The position numbers and the translations under genes were made by a program. Below, piece by piece: positions 29,774 through 40,300 of a stretch of DNA of 64,000 nucleotides. Source of the DNA: Actinomyces oris (GTDB lineage: Bacteria > Actinomycetota > Actinomycetes > Actinomycetales > Actinomycetaceae); contig NZ_MSGO01000015.1 of the NCBI RefSeq assembly GCF_001929375.1, forward strand, positions 1 to 64,000, given 5' to 3'. Positions within the stretch are counted from its first letter, which is position 1; each line of letters opens with the position of its first letter. Under the pieces are notes generated by a model. It saw only the letters and a program-made list of their open reading frames with translations. It made no database searches and was not told the DNA's origin.

Positions 29774-31468
29774 TCAGCTGTTCCCGGTGAGGTCCTCGGC
29801 GTCGATGATGGCGTAGGCGTAGCCCTGCTCGGCCAGGAAGCGCTGCCGGTGGGCGGCGTACTCCTGGTCGGCGGTGTCGCGGGCGACGACCGTGTAGAAG
29901 TGGGCCTGGCGGCCGTCCTCCTTGGGGCGCACGATCCGGCCGAGGCGCTGGGCCTCCTCCTGGCGCGAGCCGAAGGAGCCCGAGACCTGGACCGCCACGC
30001 TCGCCCCGGGCAGGTCGATGGAGAAGTTCGCGACCTTGGAGACCACGAGCGTGCGGATCTCCCCGCAGCGGAAGGCGTCGTAGAGTCGCTGGCGCTCGCG
30101 CACCGTCGTCGAGCCCGTGATGACGGGGGCGTCCAGGTGCTCGGCGATCTCGGTGAGCTGATCCACATACTGGCCGATGACCAGGGCCGACTCGCCCTCA
30201 TGGCGGGCCAGGAGGGCGTCAATGATCGGCAGCTTGCGTGGTGAGCAGGCGGCCAAGCGGTAGCGCTCCTCGGGCTCGGCGGTCGCGTAGGCCATGCGCT
30301 CGCCGGCGTCGAGCGTCAAGCGCACCTCGGTGCAGATCGCCGGGGCGATCCAGCCCTGGTTCTCCAGGTCCTTCCAAGGGGCGTCGTAGCGCTTGGGGCC
30401 GATGAGGCTGAAGACCTCGTCCTCGCGGCCGTCCTCGCGCACGAGGGTCGCCGTCAGGCCCAGGCGGCGGCGCGCCTGCAGGTCCGCGGTCATGCGGAAG
30501 ATCGGGGCGGGCAGGAGGTGGACCTCGTCGTAGACGATGAGCCCCCAGTCGTGGGAGTCCAGCAGATCCAGGTGCGGGTAGACGCCCTTGCGGCGAGTGG
30601 TGAGCACCTGGTAGGTGGCGATCGTGACGGGGCGGACCTCCTTGCGCGAGCCGGAGTACTCGCCGATCTCCTCCTCGGTCAGGGTGGTGAAGCGGATGAG
30701 CTCCTCCTTCCACTGACGCGCCGAGACCGCGTTGGTGACCAGGATGAGCGTCGTCGTCGAGCTCTTGGCCATGGCGGCGGCGCCCACGAGGGTCTTGCCG
30801 GCCCCGCACGGCAGGACGACCACGCCCGAGCCTCCCGCCCAGAAGCTCTCCACCGCCTCGCACTGGTAGGGGCGCAGCTGGAAGGTGCCGGGGGAGTCGG
30901 TCAGGGTGATGGGGTGGGCCTCGCCGTCGACGTAGCCGGCCAGGTCCTCGGCCGGCCAGCCCAGCTTGATGAGCACCTGCTTGAGGTGCCCGCGTTCGGA
31001 GGGGTGGACGATGACGTCGGCCTCCCCGAGCCGGGTCCCCAGCAGGCCCTTGGTGCGCTTGGAACGCATGACCTCCTCCAGGACCGGCACGTCGGTGGCG
31101 TGCAGGACCAGGCCGTGGGCGGGGTCGGTGAGCAGCTGGAGGCGGCCGTAGCGGCTCATCGTCTCGGCGATCTCGGTGAGCAGTGCGTGCGGCACCGGGA
31201 AGCGCGAGTAGGTGATGAGGGTGTGGACGACCGTCTCCGCGTCCAGGCCCGCGGCGCGCGCGTTCCACAGGGCCAGCGGCGTGATCCGGTAGGTGTGGAT
31301 GTGCTCGGGGGCGCGCTCCAGCTCGGCGAAGGCGGCGATGGAGCGGCGGGCCTGCCCGGCCTGGGGGTGGGCGACCTCCAGGAGAACGGACTTGTCGGAC
31401 TGGACGATGAGCGGGCCGTCGGGGGCCGACGGTGCCAAGGACGCAGGATCGCTGGGCGTGGCGGACAT
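29774..31468 (-). CDS. XPB/Ssl2-type DNA repair helicase
   Basis: The 564-residue SF2 helicase resembles archaeal and eukaryotic XPB. It has an N-terminal damage-recognition-like domain and Walker A in LPCGAGKT (about 219). The Walker B motif is YDEVHLLP (about 313), the RED-type motif is LVREDGRE, and motif VI is EEAQRLGRIVRP (about 506). It probably unwinds DNA by the XPB mechanism. The divergent neighbour at 31953 is its usual genomic companion. The ATG at 31468 has GATACT seven bases upstream. Confidence 0.92.
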   Translation of the reverse strand: MSATPSDPASLAPSAPDGPLIVQSDKSVLLEVAHPQAGQARRSIAAFAELERAPEHIHTYRITPLALWNARAAGLDAETVVHTLITYSRFPVPHALLTEIAETMSRYGRLQLLTDPAHGLVLHATDVPVLEEVMRSKRTKGLLGTRLGEADVIVHPSERGHLKQVLIKLGWPAEDLAGYVDGEAHPITLTDSPGTFQLRPYQCEAVESFWAGGSGVVVLPCGAGKTLVGAAAMAKSSTTTLILVTNAVSARQWKEELIRFTTLTEEEIGEYSGSRKEVRPVTIATYQVLTTRRKGVYPHLDLLDSHDWGLIVYDEVHLLPAPIFRMTADLQARRRLGLTATLVREDGREDEVFSLIGPKRYDAPWKDLENQGWIAPAICTEVRLTLDAGERMAYATAEPEERYRLAACSPRKLPIIDALLARHEGESALVIGQYVDQLTEIAEHLDAPVITGSTTVRERQRLYDAFRCGEIRTLVVSKVANFSIDLPGASVAVQVSGSFGSRQEEAQRLGRIVRPKEDGRQAHFYTVVARDTADQEYAAHRQRFLAEQGYAYAIIDAEDLTGNS

Positions 31469-31475
31469 GGGCGGG

Positions 31476-31481
31476 AGTATC
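31476..31481 (-). promoter_or_regulatory. -10 hexamer, leaderless start of XPB gene
   Basis: GATACT on the minus strand ends seven bases before the ATG of the helicase gene. Confidence 0.45.
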
Positions 31482-31939
31482 CCAAGCCGGGGCAGCGCGC
31501 CGCCGTGACGGAGGAGACGTTCCTCTTCCAGCGGGAGGGGCGGCTTCCAGCGGGAGGAGCGGTCCGGCCGGCCTCATGCCCGGGCGCGCGTGCAGCTGAC
31601 AGCGCTCAACCAACAGTGACGACACATCCATTCGCGTCATGACCGGGCGCGCGCGGCGGACGGGCCGGAGCCCGGGCTCCCGCAGCGGGGCGCGAGCCGC
31701 CGGGACCGGGCCCGAGCCCCGGGCCAGGCCTGCGGGGCGCCGGAAGCGGTGAAATCTGTGGGGTCGTGTCCAAATCTGCAGCAAAGGATCGCGGCGGACT
31801 TAAGCCTGTGAAAGAAAACCGCATGATTCCGCGGTTCGCGTTGCTGGCCTCAGGGGCGGTCGGGCCCCTTTGTCACCGATTTGGACACCGACGTCCTTCA
31901 TCCCCGCTACCCGCTCTGTCCGTGAGTGGGGCGGGGGCG
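31482..31939. other. divergent region between XPB helicase and its partner gene
   Basis: This 458-bp stretch separates two divergent, probably leaderless genes. It contains the 123-bp palindromic element at 31766-31888. The remainder (31482-31765) shows no convincing gene or RNA. Confidence 0.5.
31766..31888. repeat. 123-bp GTGTCC inverted-repeat element, copy A
   Basis: The left end GTGTCCAAATC...CAAAGG and the inverted right end match over 22 bp except for a five-base block. The centre is AACCGC-N8-GCGGTT (31817-31836). Length and centre match copy B at 46321-46443 exactly. It lies about 65 bp before the gene starting at 31953, within the divergent promoter region. Confidence 0.85.
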
Positions 31940-31945
31940 TATTTT
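31940..31945 (+). promoter_or_regulatory. -10 hexamer, leaderless start of helicase-associated gene
   Basis: TATTTT ends seven bases before the ATG at 31953. Confidence 0.5.
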
Positions 31946-31952
31946 GGTGCGG

Positions 31953-34505
31953 ATGAGCCCTTCCGCCTCCACTCAGGACCTCGCCGTGCACCTGACGGCG
32001 CTGCCGGACCGCGAGGTCGTCGCCCTGCTGGTGGCGCGCCCGGACCTGGCCGCGCCGCCGTCCTCCTCCTTCCTGGCGCTGGCGACCCGCGCGGGGGCTC
32101 CGGGCAGCATCGAGCACGCCCTGGCCGGGCTGGACGCACCGACGCTGGCCGTGGCCGAGGCGGTGGTGGCCCTCAACCGGCTCGATGAGCCGGACCAGGC
32201 CAACGGAGCCGGTCCGACTGAGGTCACCGAGGCCGCCGGGAACGGACAGGCTGACGGGGCCAGCGGGGCCGGTAGGGCCGGCGGCGAGCCCCTCGGCGAT
32301 CCCGCAGGCAACCCGACCAACCCGGCCAACCCGGGCAGCCTGGACAGTGCTGACCTGGCCGGGCTGGTCGCCGCCCACCTGCCGCTGCCTGCCGAGCAGG
32401 TCACGGAGGCCCTGGGGCACCTGCGCCGGCTGGCGCTCGTCGTCGAGGGCAGGCCCGTGGCCGCGCTCGAGACCGCCTTCGGGCCACATCCCTTCGGCCT
32501 GGGGCCCTGGGCCGCCGAGCCCCTGAGTACCGAGCAGCTGCCACCCACCCTGGAGGAGCTGAGCGAAGGCCCTACCGGCGGAGGCGACGAACCGGTCGTC
32601 CCGGCGGCCTCCGTGGAGATGCTCCAGGCCCTCACCTGGGGGCCACCCGCCGGCACGTTGCGCGCGGGCGGCACCGCACCGGGGGCGGCCCCGCTCATCG
32701 AACGCGGCTGGCTGGAGCGCAGCAGCGATGCCCACGGGCGCACCCGCTTCATCCTGCCGCACCAGGTCGCCCTCGCCCTGCGCGGTGGCCGCCTGACCCG
32801 CGAGCCTCTGACCGCCCCCGAGGCCAGCGACCTGGAGACGGTGGGCGCCGACGTCCTCGCCTCCGAGTCCTCCTTCCACGCCGAGGAGTCCGTCCGGCTC
32901 GTGGCCGCCCTCCTGGAGGAGTGGGGCCGCGAGGGCGGAACGATCCGCCGCACCGGTGGAGTGAGCGCGCGCGCCCTGGCCCGCACCGCCGACGCCCTCG
33001 ACCTGGAGGCCGAGGCGGCCGCCCGCATCATTGAGATCGCCGCGGGCGCCGGGCTCCTGGGGCTCGACGAGGACGGCGCCACCTGGGTGCCCTCCGCCCT
33101 GGCCGCCGGCTGGCTCACCGACAGCCTCCCCCAGCGCTGGGCACCGCTCGCCCTGGCCTGGTCGGGCAGCGCCCGCACCCCCTGGCTGACAGGCACCCGC
33201 GACGACGACGGCACCCTGCGCGCCGCCCTCGGCCCGGACCTGGAGGCCGGGTGGGCGGCGCGACTGCGCGCCCGGGTACTCGCCCTCCTGAGCGACCTCC
33301 CGCCGGGGACCAGCGCGACCCCCGCCTTCGTGCGGTCGGCCCTGACCTGGCAGAGCCCCCGGCGCACCATCCCCGGCGGGGCGATCTCCGCGGTCCTGGC
33401 CGAGGCCGAGACCCTCGGGATCACCGGCGGCGGGGCGCTGACCGAGGCCGGCAGGATCCTCGCCCGACGGGTGGCGGCGAGCCTCCACGAGCAGGCCCCG
33501 GGACTCAGCAGCGGCCCCGGCGGCGCTGGCGGCGCCAACCGCGTCGAGGAGACCGGCGACGACGCGCACGCCGAGCCGCTCTCGGATGAGGAGGCCCTCC
33601 CCGCCCTGGAGGCGGCGCTGGCCGCGGACCTGCCGGCCGCCGTCGAGACGATCCTCGTCCAGTCCGACCTCACCGCCATCGTGCCGGGCCGTCCCGCCCC
33701 CGAGCTGGCCGCGCTGCTGGAGCGCACGAGCGTCGTCGAGTCGCGCGGCGGGGCGCTCACGGTGCGCTTCACCCCTGAGTCGGTGCGCGGCGCGCTCGAC
33801 GTCGGATACCGGGCCGAGGAGATCACCCAGGAGATCGGCCGCTACAGTCCCACGCCCCTGCCGGACTCGCTGAGCGTGCTCATCCAGGACGCCGCCCGCC
33901 ACCACGGGGCGGTGCGGGTGCGCTCCGTGTCCGCGCTGCTGCGGGTCGGCGACGAGGCCACGGCCGCAGGCCTCCTGGCCGAACCGCGCCTGCGGGACCT
34001 CGGCCTGGATGAGGTGGCCCCCGGAATCCTTGTGGCCACGGCGAGCGCCGGGCAGGTGCTGCGCGAACTGCGCGCCACCGGGCTGGCTCCGGTGACCGAG
34101 GACGCGAGCGACCACCTGGTGGTCGGGCCGGCCACCGCGCAGCAGGCCCGCCGGGCCCCCGAGCCGACGCGCCCCGGCAGCGAGCACTCGGTGCGACGAC
34201 GCAGGCCCGGAAGACGCGAGCTGACAACCCTGGTGGGGCGGCTGCGCGTGGGGCAGGAGGCGCTGCAGGCCGCCGGAGAGGCGGCTGTGGCCACCGACCC
34301 GGTGCACGCCCTGGCGGTGCTGCGCCAGGCGCAGTCCTCGCGCTCGCGGCTGCGGCTGAGCCTGGCCGGCCCCGACGGCGCCGTGCAGGAGCGGCAGGTG
34401 CGGGTCATGGCCGTGGAGCCCGGGCGGGTGCGCCTGCGCGATGTCGTGCGCGAGACCGAGCTGACCGTGGCCGTCCACCGCATCGTCTCGGTCGAGACGA
34501 GCTGA
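31953..34505 (+). CDS. helicase-associated protein (XPB/Ssl2 N-terminal-like domain)
   Basis: The 850-residue protein lacks Walker motifs. Its C-terminal region (from about 545; ILVQSDLTAIVPGRPAPEL, YSPTPLPDSLSVLIQDAARHHG) matches the actinobacterial helicase-associated domain found beside XPB genes. A low-complexity Gly/Ala/Asn insert occurs at about 80-130. Divergent pairing with the XPB gene suggests the two proteins cooperate in DNA repair or remodelling, which is inference from gene order. The ATG at 31953 follows a leaderless-type hexamer. Confidence 0.8.
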   Translation: MSPSASTQDLAVHLTALPDREVVALLVARPDLAAPPSSSFLALATRAGAPGSIEHALAGLDAPTLAVAEAVVALNRLDEPDQANGAGPTEVTEAAGNGQADGASGAGRAGGEPLGDPAGNPTNPANPGSLDSADLAGLVAAHLPLPAEQVTEALGHLRRLALVVEGRPVAALETAFGPHPFGLGPWAAEPLSTEQLPPTLEELSEGPTGGGDEPVVPAASVEMLQALTWGPPAGTLRAGGTAPGAAPLIERGWLERSSDAHGRTRFILPHQVALALRGGRLTREPLTAPEASDLETVGADVLASESSFHAEESVRLVAALLEEWGREGGTIRRTGGVSARALARTADALDLEAEAAARIIEIAAGAGLLGLDEDGATWVPSALAAGWLTDSLPQRWAPLALAWSGSARTPWLTGTRDDDGTLRAALGPDLEAGWAARLRARVLALLSDLPPGTSATPAFVRSALTWQSPRRTIPGGAISAVLAEAETLGITGGGALTEAGRILARRVAASLHEQAPGLSSGPGGAGGANRVEETGDDAHAEPLSDEEALPALEAALAADLPAAVETILVQSDLTAIVPGRPAPELAALLERTSVVESRGGALTVRFTPESVRGALDVGYRAEEITQEIGRYSPTPLPDSLSVLIQDAARHHGAVRVRSVSALLRVGDEATAAGLLAEPRLRDLGLDEVAPGILVATASAGQVLRELRATGLAPVTEDASDHLVVGPATAQQARRAPEPTRPGSEHSVRRRRPGRRELTTLVGRLRVGQEALQAAGEAAVATDPVHALAVLRQAQSSRSRLRLSLAGPDGAVQERQVRVMAVEPGRVRLRDVVRETELTVAVHRIVSVETS

Positions 34506-34646
34506 CGGTTCTCTCACTCACCGACAAAAACTTCAAAAACGACGCGTATCTGTGTCGATTGTGAAGATTCGGTCGAAGTGTTGGGAGAGCGGGCCGGTGT
34601 GCCCAGGCCAACCCGCGCGGGCCGGGGCAGTTCCAGGAGCCTCCCC

Positions 34647-34652
34647 TACACT
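34647..34652 (+). promoter_or_regulatory. -10 hexamer, leaderless start of DUF3027 gene
   Basis: TACACT ends six bases before the GTG at 34659. Confidence 0.45.
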
Positions 34653-34658
34653 GGCCGA

Positions 34659-36389
34659 GTGACCGACACGATCGACTCTCACACCGACGCCTCAGGCGAG
34701 TCCACGACCGGGGCCGGCTCGGGCTCGCCGGCGGGCGCCGCCACCGGGGCGCGCACCTCCACGGCGACCCTGGAGCGCCCGGCTCAGGCACTGGGAGCGG
34801 CCTCGCCCTCTCCGACGCCGGCCCCTGTGCCGCGCGCCGGCGCCCTGCCGACCCCCGCTGAGCAGGCCCAGGCCGCCAAGGACAAGACCCTCACCTCCCC
34901 GGCGGCCGTCGAGCTGGCCCGCCACGCGCTGGAGGAGGTCACCGACCCCATCACCGTCGGCGAGTACGTGGCCGCCGCGCCCGACGCCGAGCGCCTCGTC
35001 ACCCACCTGTTCGACTGCACCCTGAGCGGCTACCGCGGCTGGCGCTGGGCGGTCACCCTCAGCCGCGTCCCGCGCAGCCGCACCGCCACCGTCTGCGAGA
35101 TGGAGCTCCTCCCGGGTGAGGAGGCCCTCCTCGCGCCCGCCTGGGTCCCGTGGGCCGAGCGACTCGAGCCCGGCGACATCACCCGCTCCGACCGCCTGCC
35201 CCGCAAGGAGACCGACGAGCGCCTCGAGCCCGGGTGGGAGGCCACCGGTGAGGACGCCGACGCCGTCGCCCTGGATGAGCTCGACCTGGGCCGCCCCCGG
35301 GTCCTGAGCGCCCAGGGCGTCGCCAGCGCCGCCGAGCGCTGGTACGGCGGCGACCACGGTCCCGACGCCGAGGGCGTCCGCAAGGCCCACGCCACCTGCT
35401 CCACCTGCGGCTTCTTCGTGCCCATGGCCGGTGCCCTGCGCGCCATCTTCGGCGTGTGCGCCAACGAGTGGGCCGCCGACGACGGCAGCGTCGTCTCCCT
35501 GGACCATGGCTGCGGCGCCCACTCCGAGACCGACCTGCCCGACCAGGGCCCGGAGTGGCCCATCAACCCCTCGCGGGTCAACGACCACCTCATGGTGCCG
35601 CTGAGCACCAACGGGCTCGACCTGCGCGAGGGCCGCAGCATCGCCGAGCTCGCTGCCGAGCAGACCGACGACGTCGATGCCGAGCCCGGCGGCGCCCCCG
35701 CCGAGGACGCGGCAGACGTGGCAGGCGCCCCCGGTCGGGGAGCCGATACGGAGTCACCGGCTCGGGACACCGGCGCCCCGGCCGATGCCGCGAAGGCCGT
35801 CGACTCCGACGCCGCCGCTGACGAAGTCTCCGACGCCCCGGACACTCAGGCCGAGGACGACGCCTCCGGTGCGGATGCCACCGCGCCCGCGGCCGAGGAG
35901 CGTCCGGTGGCGGAGCCCGGGACGAAGACCACCAAGAAGTCCGCCGCGTCCGAGCAGAGACCCGCCGCGAAGCGCTCCCGCCGCGCGGCCACCTCGACGC
36001 GCCGCCGTCGCACGGCCGACTCGCCGGAGGAAGCCTCTGAGGAACGCAGCAGCCACCTGGTGGGGCTCGACCTGGGAGAGCTCGAGAGGGCGGCCACCAC
36101 GGCGTCGGCCTCATCGGGCCCAGACGCGGCGAGCGCCATCGAACCCCTCGCGGCAACCGCGGATCAGCCCTCACCGGCTCCGGCCAGCGGCGAGTCCAGT
36201 GACACGCCCAGCGAGCGGGCCGCCTCGGCCCGCGCCGCCGTCGCCGACCTGTCCCTGGCCCTGGGGATCGACGCGCCTCAGGACGACGCGGCCTCCGAGG
36301 ACGCCGAGAACACCGAGACCGACGCCCCCGCGGAGCAGACGCCGCGGACCCTCGCCGAGCTCGAGGCCAACCTGCCTCACCGCTCCTGA
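34659..36389 (+). CDS. DUF3027-domain protein
   Basis: The 576-residue protein has a disordered N-terminus (about 75 residues). A conserved DUF3027 core follows (about 75-330), with WRWAVTLSRVPRSRTATVCE, LLPGEEALLAPAWVPWAER and ATCSTCGFFVPMAGALRAIFG. Paired cysteines here and in DHGCGAHSETD may bind metal. The last 240 residues are acidic, Ala/Pro-rich and repetitive. No function is established for the family. A leaderless GTG at 34659 is preferred over an upstream in-frame start. Confidence 0.8.
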   Translation: MTDTIDSHTDASGESTTGAGSGSPAGAATGARTSTATLERPAQALGAASPSPTPAPVPRAGALPTPAEQAQAAKDKTLTSPAAVELARHALEEVTDPITVGEYVAAAPDAERLVTHLFDCTLSGYRGWRWAVTLSRVPRSRTATVCEMELLPGEEALLAPAWVPWAERLEPGDITRSDRLPRKETDERLEPGWEATGEDADAVALDELDLGRPRVLSAQGVASAAERWYGGDHGPDAEGVRKAHATCSTCGFFVPMAGALRAIFGVCANEWAADDGSVVSLDHGCGAHSETDLPDQGPEWPINPSRVNDHLMVPLSTNGLDLREGRSIAELAAEQTDDVDAEPGGAPAEDAADVAGAPGRGADTESPARDTGAPADAAKAVDSDAAADEVSDAPDTQAEDDASGADATAPAAEERPVAEPGTKTTKKSAASEQRPAAKRSRRAATSTRRRRTADSPEEASEERSSHLVGLDLGELERAATTASASSGPDAASAIEPLAATADQPSPAPASGESSDTPSERAASARAAVADLSLALGIDAPQDDAASEDAENTETDAPAEQTPRTLAELEANLPHRS

Positions 36390-36413
36390 GGCCTCGTCAG
36401 CCGCAGCCCGTCA

Positions 36414-37250
36414 TCACGCCTCAGCGAGGCGCTTGGCGGTCGCCAGCACCTCATCGAGCATCGCCTCGGTGAGCCGACCGGTGAACGTGTTCTGCTGGCT
36501 GGGGTGGTAGCTGCCGAGCAGCGTCACCGCCCTGCCATCAGGCCTGGTCAGCTCCGCCGTCACCCCGTGGCCGAAGCGCGGCTGGGGGCGGGGGAGGACC
36601 CATCCGGCCTCCCGGGTGACCCGCAGCACCGCGCCCCATCCGATCCCGCCCAGCGCCAGCAGCACCTTGACCTCAGGCATGAGGGCGATCTCGCGGGCGA
36701 GCCACGGCGCGCAGGTGGCCCGCTCGACGGTCGTCGGCTTGTTGGCCGGCGGGGCGCAACGCACGGCGGCACCCATGCGCGCCCCGATGAGCCGCTGCCC
36801 GTCACCGGCTGCCGTCGAGGTGGGGGACGTCGCCAGGCCAGCCCGGTGGAAGGCCGCCCACAGCCAGTCCCCGGAGCGGTCCCCGGTGAACATGCGGCCG
36901 GTGCGGTTCGCCCCATTGGCCGCGGGTGCCAGTCCGACGACGTAGATGCGGGCATCCGCCGACCCGACGCTCGCCACCGGTCGCCCCCAGTACGGCTCAT
37001 GGGCGAAGGAGGCGCGACGGCCGGTCCTGGCCACCTCCTCACGCCAGGCCACGAGCCGGTCGCAGGCACGGCACACCGTGATCCGGGCGTCGAGTGCGGA
37101 CAGACCCGACGACGAGTCGGCCAGCCCCGCCACGTCGGTGTCCGATCGGGCCACGGGGGTGGCGGCAGTAGCGGGATCGTCGGGCCACCCGGTCCCGGGA
37201 GGGACCGGGGAATCGAAGAACGCTCCGGTGATGGGGTGCGGATCGGCCAT
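36414..37250 (-). CDS. family-5 uracil-DNA glycosylase (UDGb), iron-sulfur type
   Basis: The 278-residue protein has [10 protein letters not shown] with two of the four iron-sulfur cysteines, and RCAPP and ATCAPWL carry the others. The active-site loop [20 protein letters not shown] and the late [15 protein letters not shown] match UDGb enzymes, which remove uracil and some deaminated purines. GAGGAC precedes the ATG at 37250. The gene follows lhr on the same strand after 67 bp, suggesting joint transcription of two DNA-repair functions. Confidence 0.9.
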   Translation of the reverse strand: MADPHPITGAFFDSPVPPGTGWPDDPATAATPVARSDTDVAGLADSSSGLSALDARITVCRACDRLVAWREEVARTGRRASFAHEPYWGRPVASVGSADARIYVVGLAPAANGANRTGRMFTGDRSGDWLWAAFHRAGLATSPTSTAAGDGQRLIGARMGAAVRCAPPANKPTTVERATCAPWLAREIALMPEVKVLLALGGIGWGAVLRVTREAGWVLPRPQPRFGHGVTAELTRPDGRAVTLLGSYHPSQQNTFTGRLTEAMLDEVLATAKRLAEA

Positions 37251-37317
37251 GTCCTCATTGTGGACGCATGGAGCGGACCGTGGGCCGGCTTCCGTCACCG
37301 GTGCGGCGCCGGCCCGC

Positions 37318-40300
37318 TCATCGCCAGGTGGCCCCGTGGGGGCCGACGGCGAGCCGCATCCCCCTGGGGTCGCGCACGAAACCGGCCTCACGCAGGAGGT
37401 CGCTCACGGCCGGCTCCAACGCGGTGACCCCGTTGAGGGACTCCACCACCGTGCGGCGCCTGACCGCCGCGGCCCCCTGGCGCGCGAACGACCGCTGCCT
37501 GTCGACCGCCAGCGCGGCCAGGGCGCGCGCCAGCACCTCGCGCTCGGACGTGTAGGAGATGAGGACCTTGAGGTTCTCCGAGGCGTAGAGCACCGGGGCG
37601 CCACCCAGCACAACGACGCTCGCCCCCTGGCGCCGGACCGGCGGGCCACCCGCCTCCTCACCGTGGCCCCCGGCCGACTCGCCGAGGCCGGCAGGCAGCA
37701 CCGGCTCGGGCCACCGCACCCCGCGCCCGACGAGACAGGCCGGGTCCTTGAGATCGAGCACGACCGGTGTCTCCGCCGCACCGCCGGGGCCGTGGCTGAG
37801 GGACCGCAGCCGCTCGACGCTCTCCCGCTCGGCGAACTGCGCCGGCCCCAGGCCCTCAATGAAACCGCCGCGCAGAACCATCCCGGTCTCCTCCATGCGC
37901 CGCAGCACCGGCATGAGGGGCCCGAGCCCTCCCGAAGCGCCGAAGGCCAGGGCGAGGTCGCGGCAGACGACCCCGTAGCGGTCCAGCAATGACTCCACCT
38001 GCTCGATCGCCCGCTCCTCGGCGGAGACCGGAGCTGCCGACAGCCTCACCCAGGAGGTGGAGGCCACCACGGAGGACAACCGCCCGGCCGCCGTCACCTC
38101 CCCGGCGCGCGGCATCTCCATCATGAGCCGGCGGCCCCGGCGGCTGCGCACCCGCCGTGAGGACGGGGCGGTGCGCGACCCGGCCGCGGGCGCCAGCGCC
38201 CGGCGCACCGGCTCGAAGGAGCGGCCCGTCGCAGCCCCCTCACGAACCAGCTGCCAGAGCCCCTCCTTGGCGACTCCCGTCTCCCGGCCCGCCGGCGCCT
38301 CCGGCTCAGCCAGCGCGATCGCCTCCTCGGCGACCGGCGCCAGGGCGGAGTCCGTGGGGAAGAAGGCGATCTCGCCCGGCGCGGGGACGTCGCCGGCCCC
38401 GGTTCGCTCCCGGGCGGAACCGGACCGGGACGCGGCATCGCCAATGGGCCGTGCCTGCCAGACGACCTCCCCGGAGGCGATGAGCTCATCGAGCATGGCC
38501 GGCCGGTAGTCGACCACGCGCGCGGGCAGGACCACCGACTCCCACAGGCCGGCCGGCAGCCACACGCCCTCCAGCGCCGCCAGGGCCTCCGCCAGGGCGT
38601 CGACGCCGCCGCCCGGCTCATCCAGCCCCGCACGCTCCAGCACGAGACGCTGGAGAGCCGCGGGCGGCACCGGCGCGACGGCGGCCCGCGCCCGAGCCAG
38701 GGAGCGGTGACGCACCCGGGCCAGGACCGTCGGCTCCATCCACCCCGCCGCACCCAGGTCCACGAGCGAGCCGTCCCCGGCCAGCTCGGTCAGGGCTCCC
38801 TGCGCCACCGCCGCCCCCAGCCCGAAGGCCCGCGCCACGCGCTGCGGCGTCACGGTCGTGTGGGTGCGCGCGTAGCGCACAAGCAGGTCGTTCAGCGGTG
38901 AGCGGGCCGCCGCCATCCGCTCGACCGCGCCACCGCCCCTGGCCTGCTCCAACGCCCAGTCGGGGACCTCCACGCCCAGGGCCCGCCGCAGATCCTGGGC
39001 GTCCTCGGCCCGGGCCCACAGCTCCCGCCCGCCGACTCGCACCGCGGCCGCCCGGCGAGCCCCGGCCAGCTCGGCAAGCGCCCGCCCGACAGCGTGTTCG
39101 GTCTCCCGCCCGCCGACGTCGGTGCACCGCTCAACCAGCTCGGTCACGCTCAACGGGCCCAGCTCACGCAGCAGATCGGCGATCCCCTCGGCGTCGGCGC
39201 GCGCCCGCCGGCCGGGAGCCAGGTGCTGGAGCTCGGCCTCCACCTGGGCCAGGACCTCGTCGTCGAGCAGATCCGCGACGCCGCCGTCGCCCAGCAGGGC
39301 GCCCAGCGCCTTGGGGTCCAGGGACAGCAGCTGGGCCTGGCGCTCGGCGTGGGGCAGGTCCTCCTGGTAGAGCAGGGTGCTCGCGTACCCGAACAGCAGC
39401 GGGTGGGCGAAGGGCGACGGCTCACTGGTGACGGCCTCGACGACGCGCACCCGGCCGGAGGCGAGAGACTCCATGAGGTCGGTGAGCGCGGGCAGGTCGT
39501 AGTACTGCTGGAGGCACTCGCGCGCCGCCTCCACGCTGACGGGGAAGTCCCGGAACTGGCGGGAGGCCTCGAGCAGCTGGCCGGCCTTGACCCGCTGCAG
39601 CCACAACGGGGTGCGGCGCCCCGGGCGGGCGGCGGGCATGAGCAGGGCGCGGGCGGCGCACTCGCGGAACCGGGCCGCGAACAGCGCCGTCGTCTCGATC
39701 CGGCTGCGCACCAGGGAGGAGACCTCCGCGGCGTCGAAGGTGATGAGCCCGGCCCCCGGGAGGCCGCCCTCAACCGGTGGGATCTGCAGGACGATGCCGT
39801 CGTCGGCCACGATGGTCTGCGGGCGCACCCCCAGCAGGTGGTGCACCCGCTCCCGGATCGCCATCGCCCAGGGCTCGTGGACGCACCGCCCCAACGTGCT
39901 GTGGACGATGATCCGCCAGCTGCCGGACTCATCCTCATGGCGCTCCATGACCAGGGTCTCATCCGTCGGCAGGGCACCGGTGGCCCGGTACTGCTCACGC
40001 AGCAGCACCAGCAGGTTGCTGCGGGCATGATCGTCCAGCCCCGCCTCCGTGAGCCGGCGCCGCAACGCCCGCTCGCCCGCAGACTCCCCGCCGCCCGCCT
40101 GCGCCGGCAAGGAGGCCTGCGCCTGACGCAGGAAGACGCCCTTGGCGAGCCCGGTGGCCGCAGGCCTCCCCAGCCCCTCACCTTTCCAGAACGGCAGGCG
40201 GGAACTGCGCCCCTCAGCCGGGTCGACGACGACACGGTCCCCGGTGATCTGGCGGATCCGCCAGCTCGACGTCCCCAGCGTGATGACATCACCCGGGCTG

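Noticed and set aside
31800-34517. 905-residue open frame antisense to the helicase-associated gene
   Set aside because: Same artefact: low-complexity Gly/Gln/Arg composition and no start signals.
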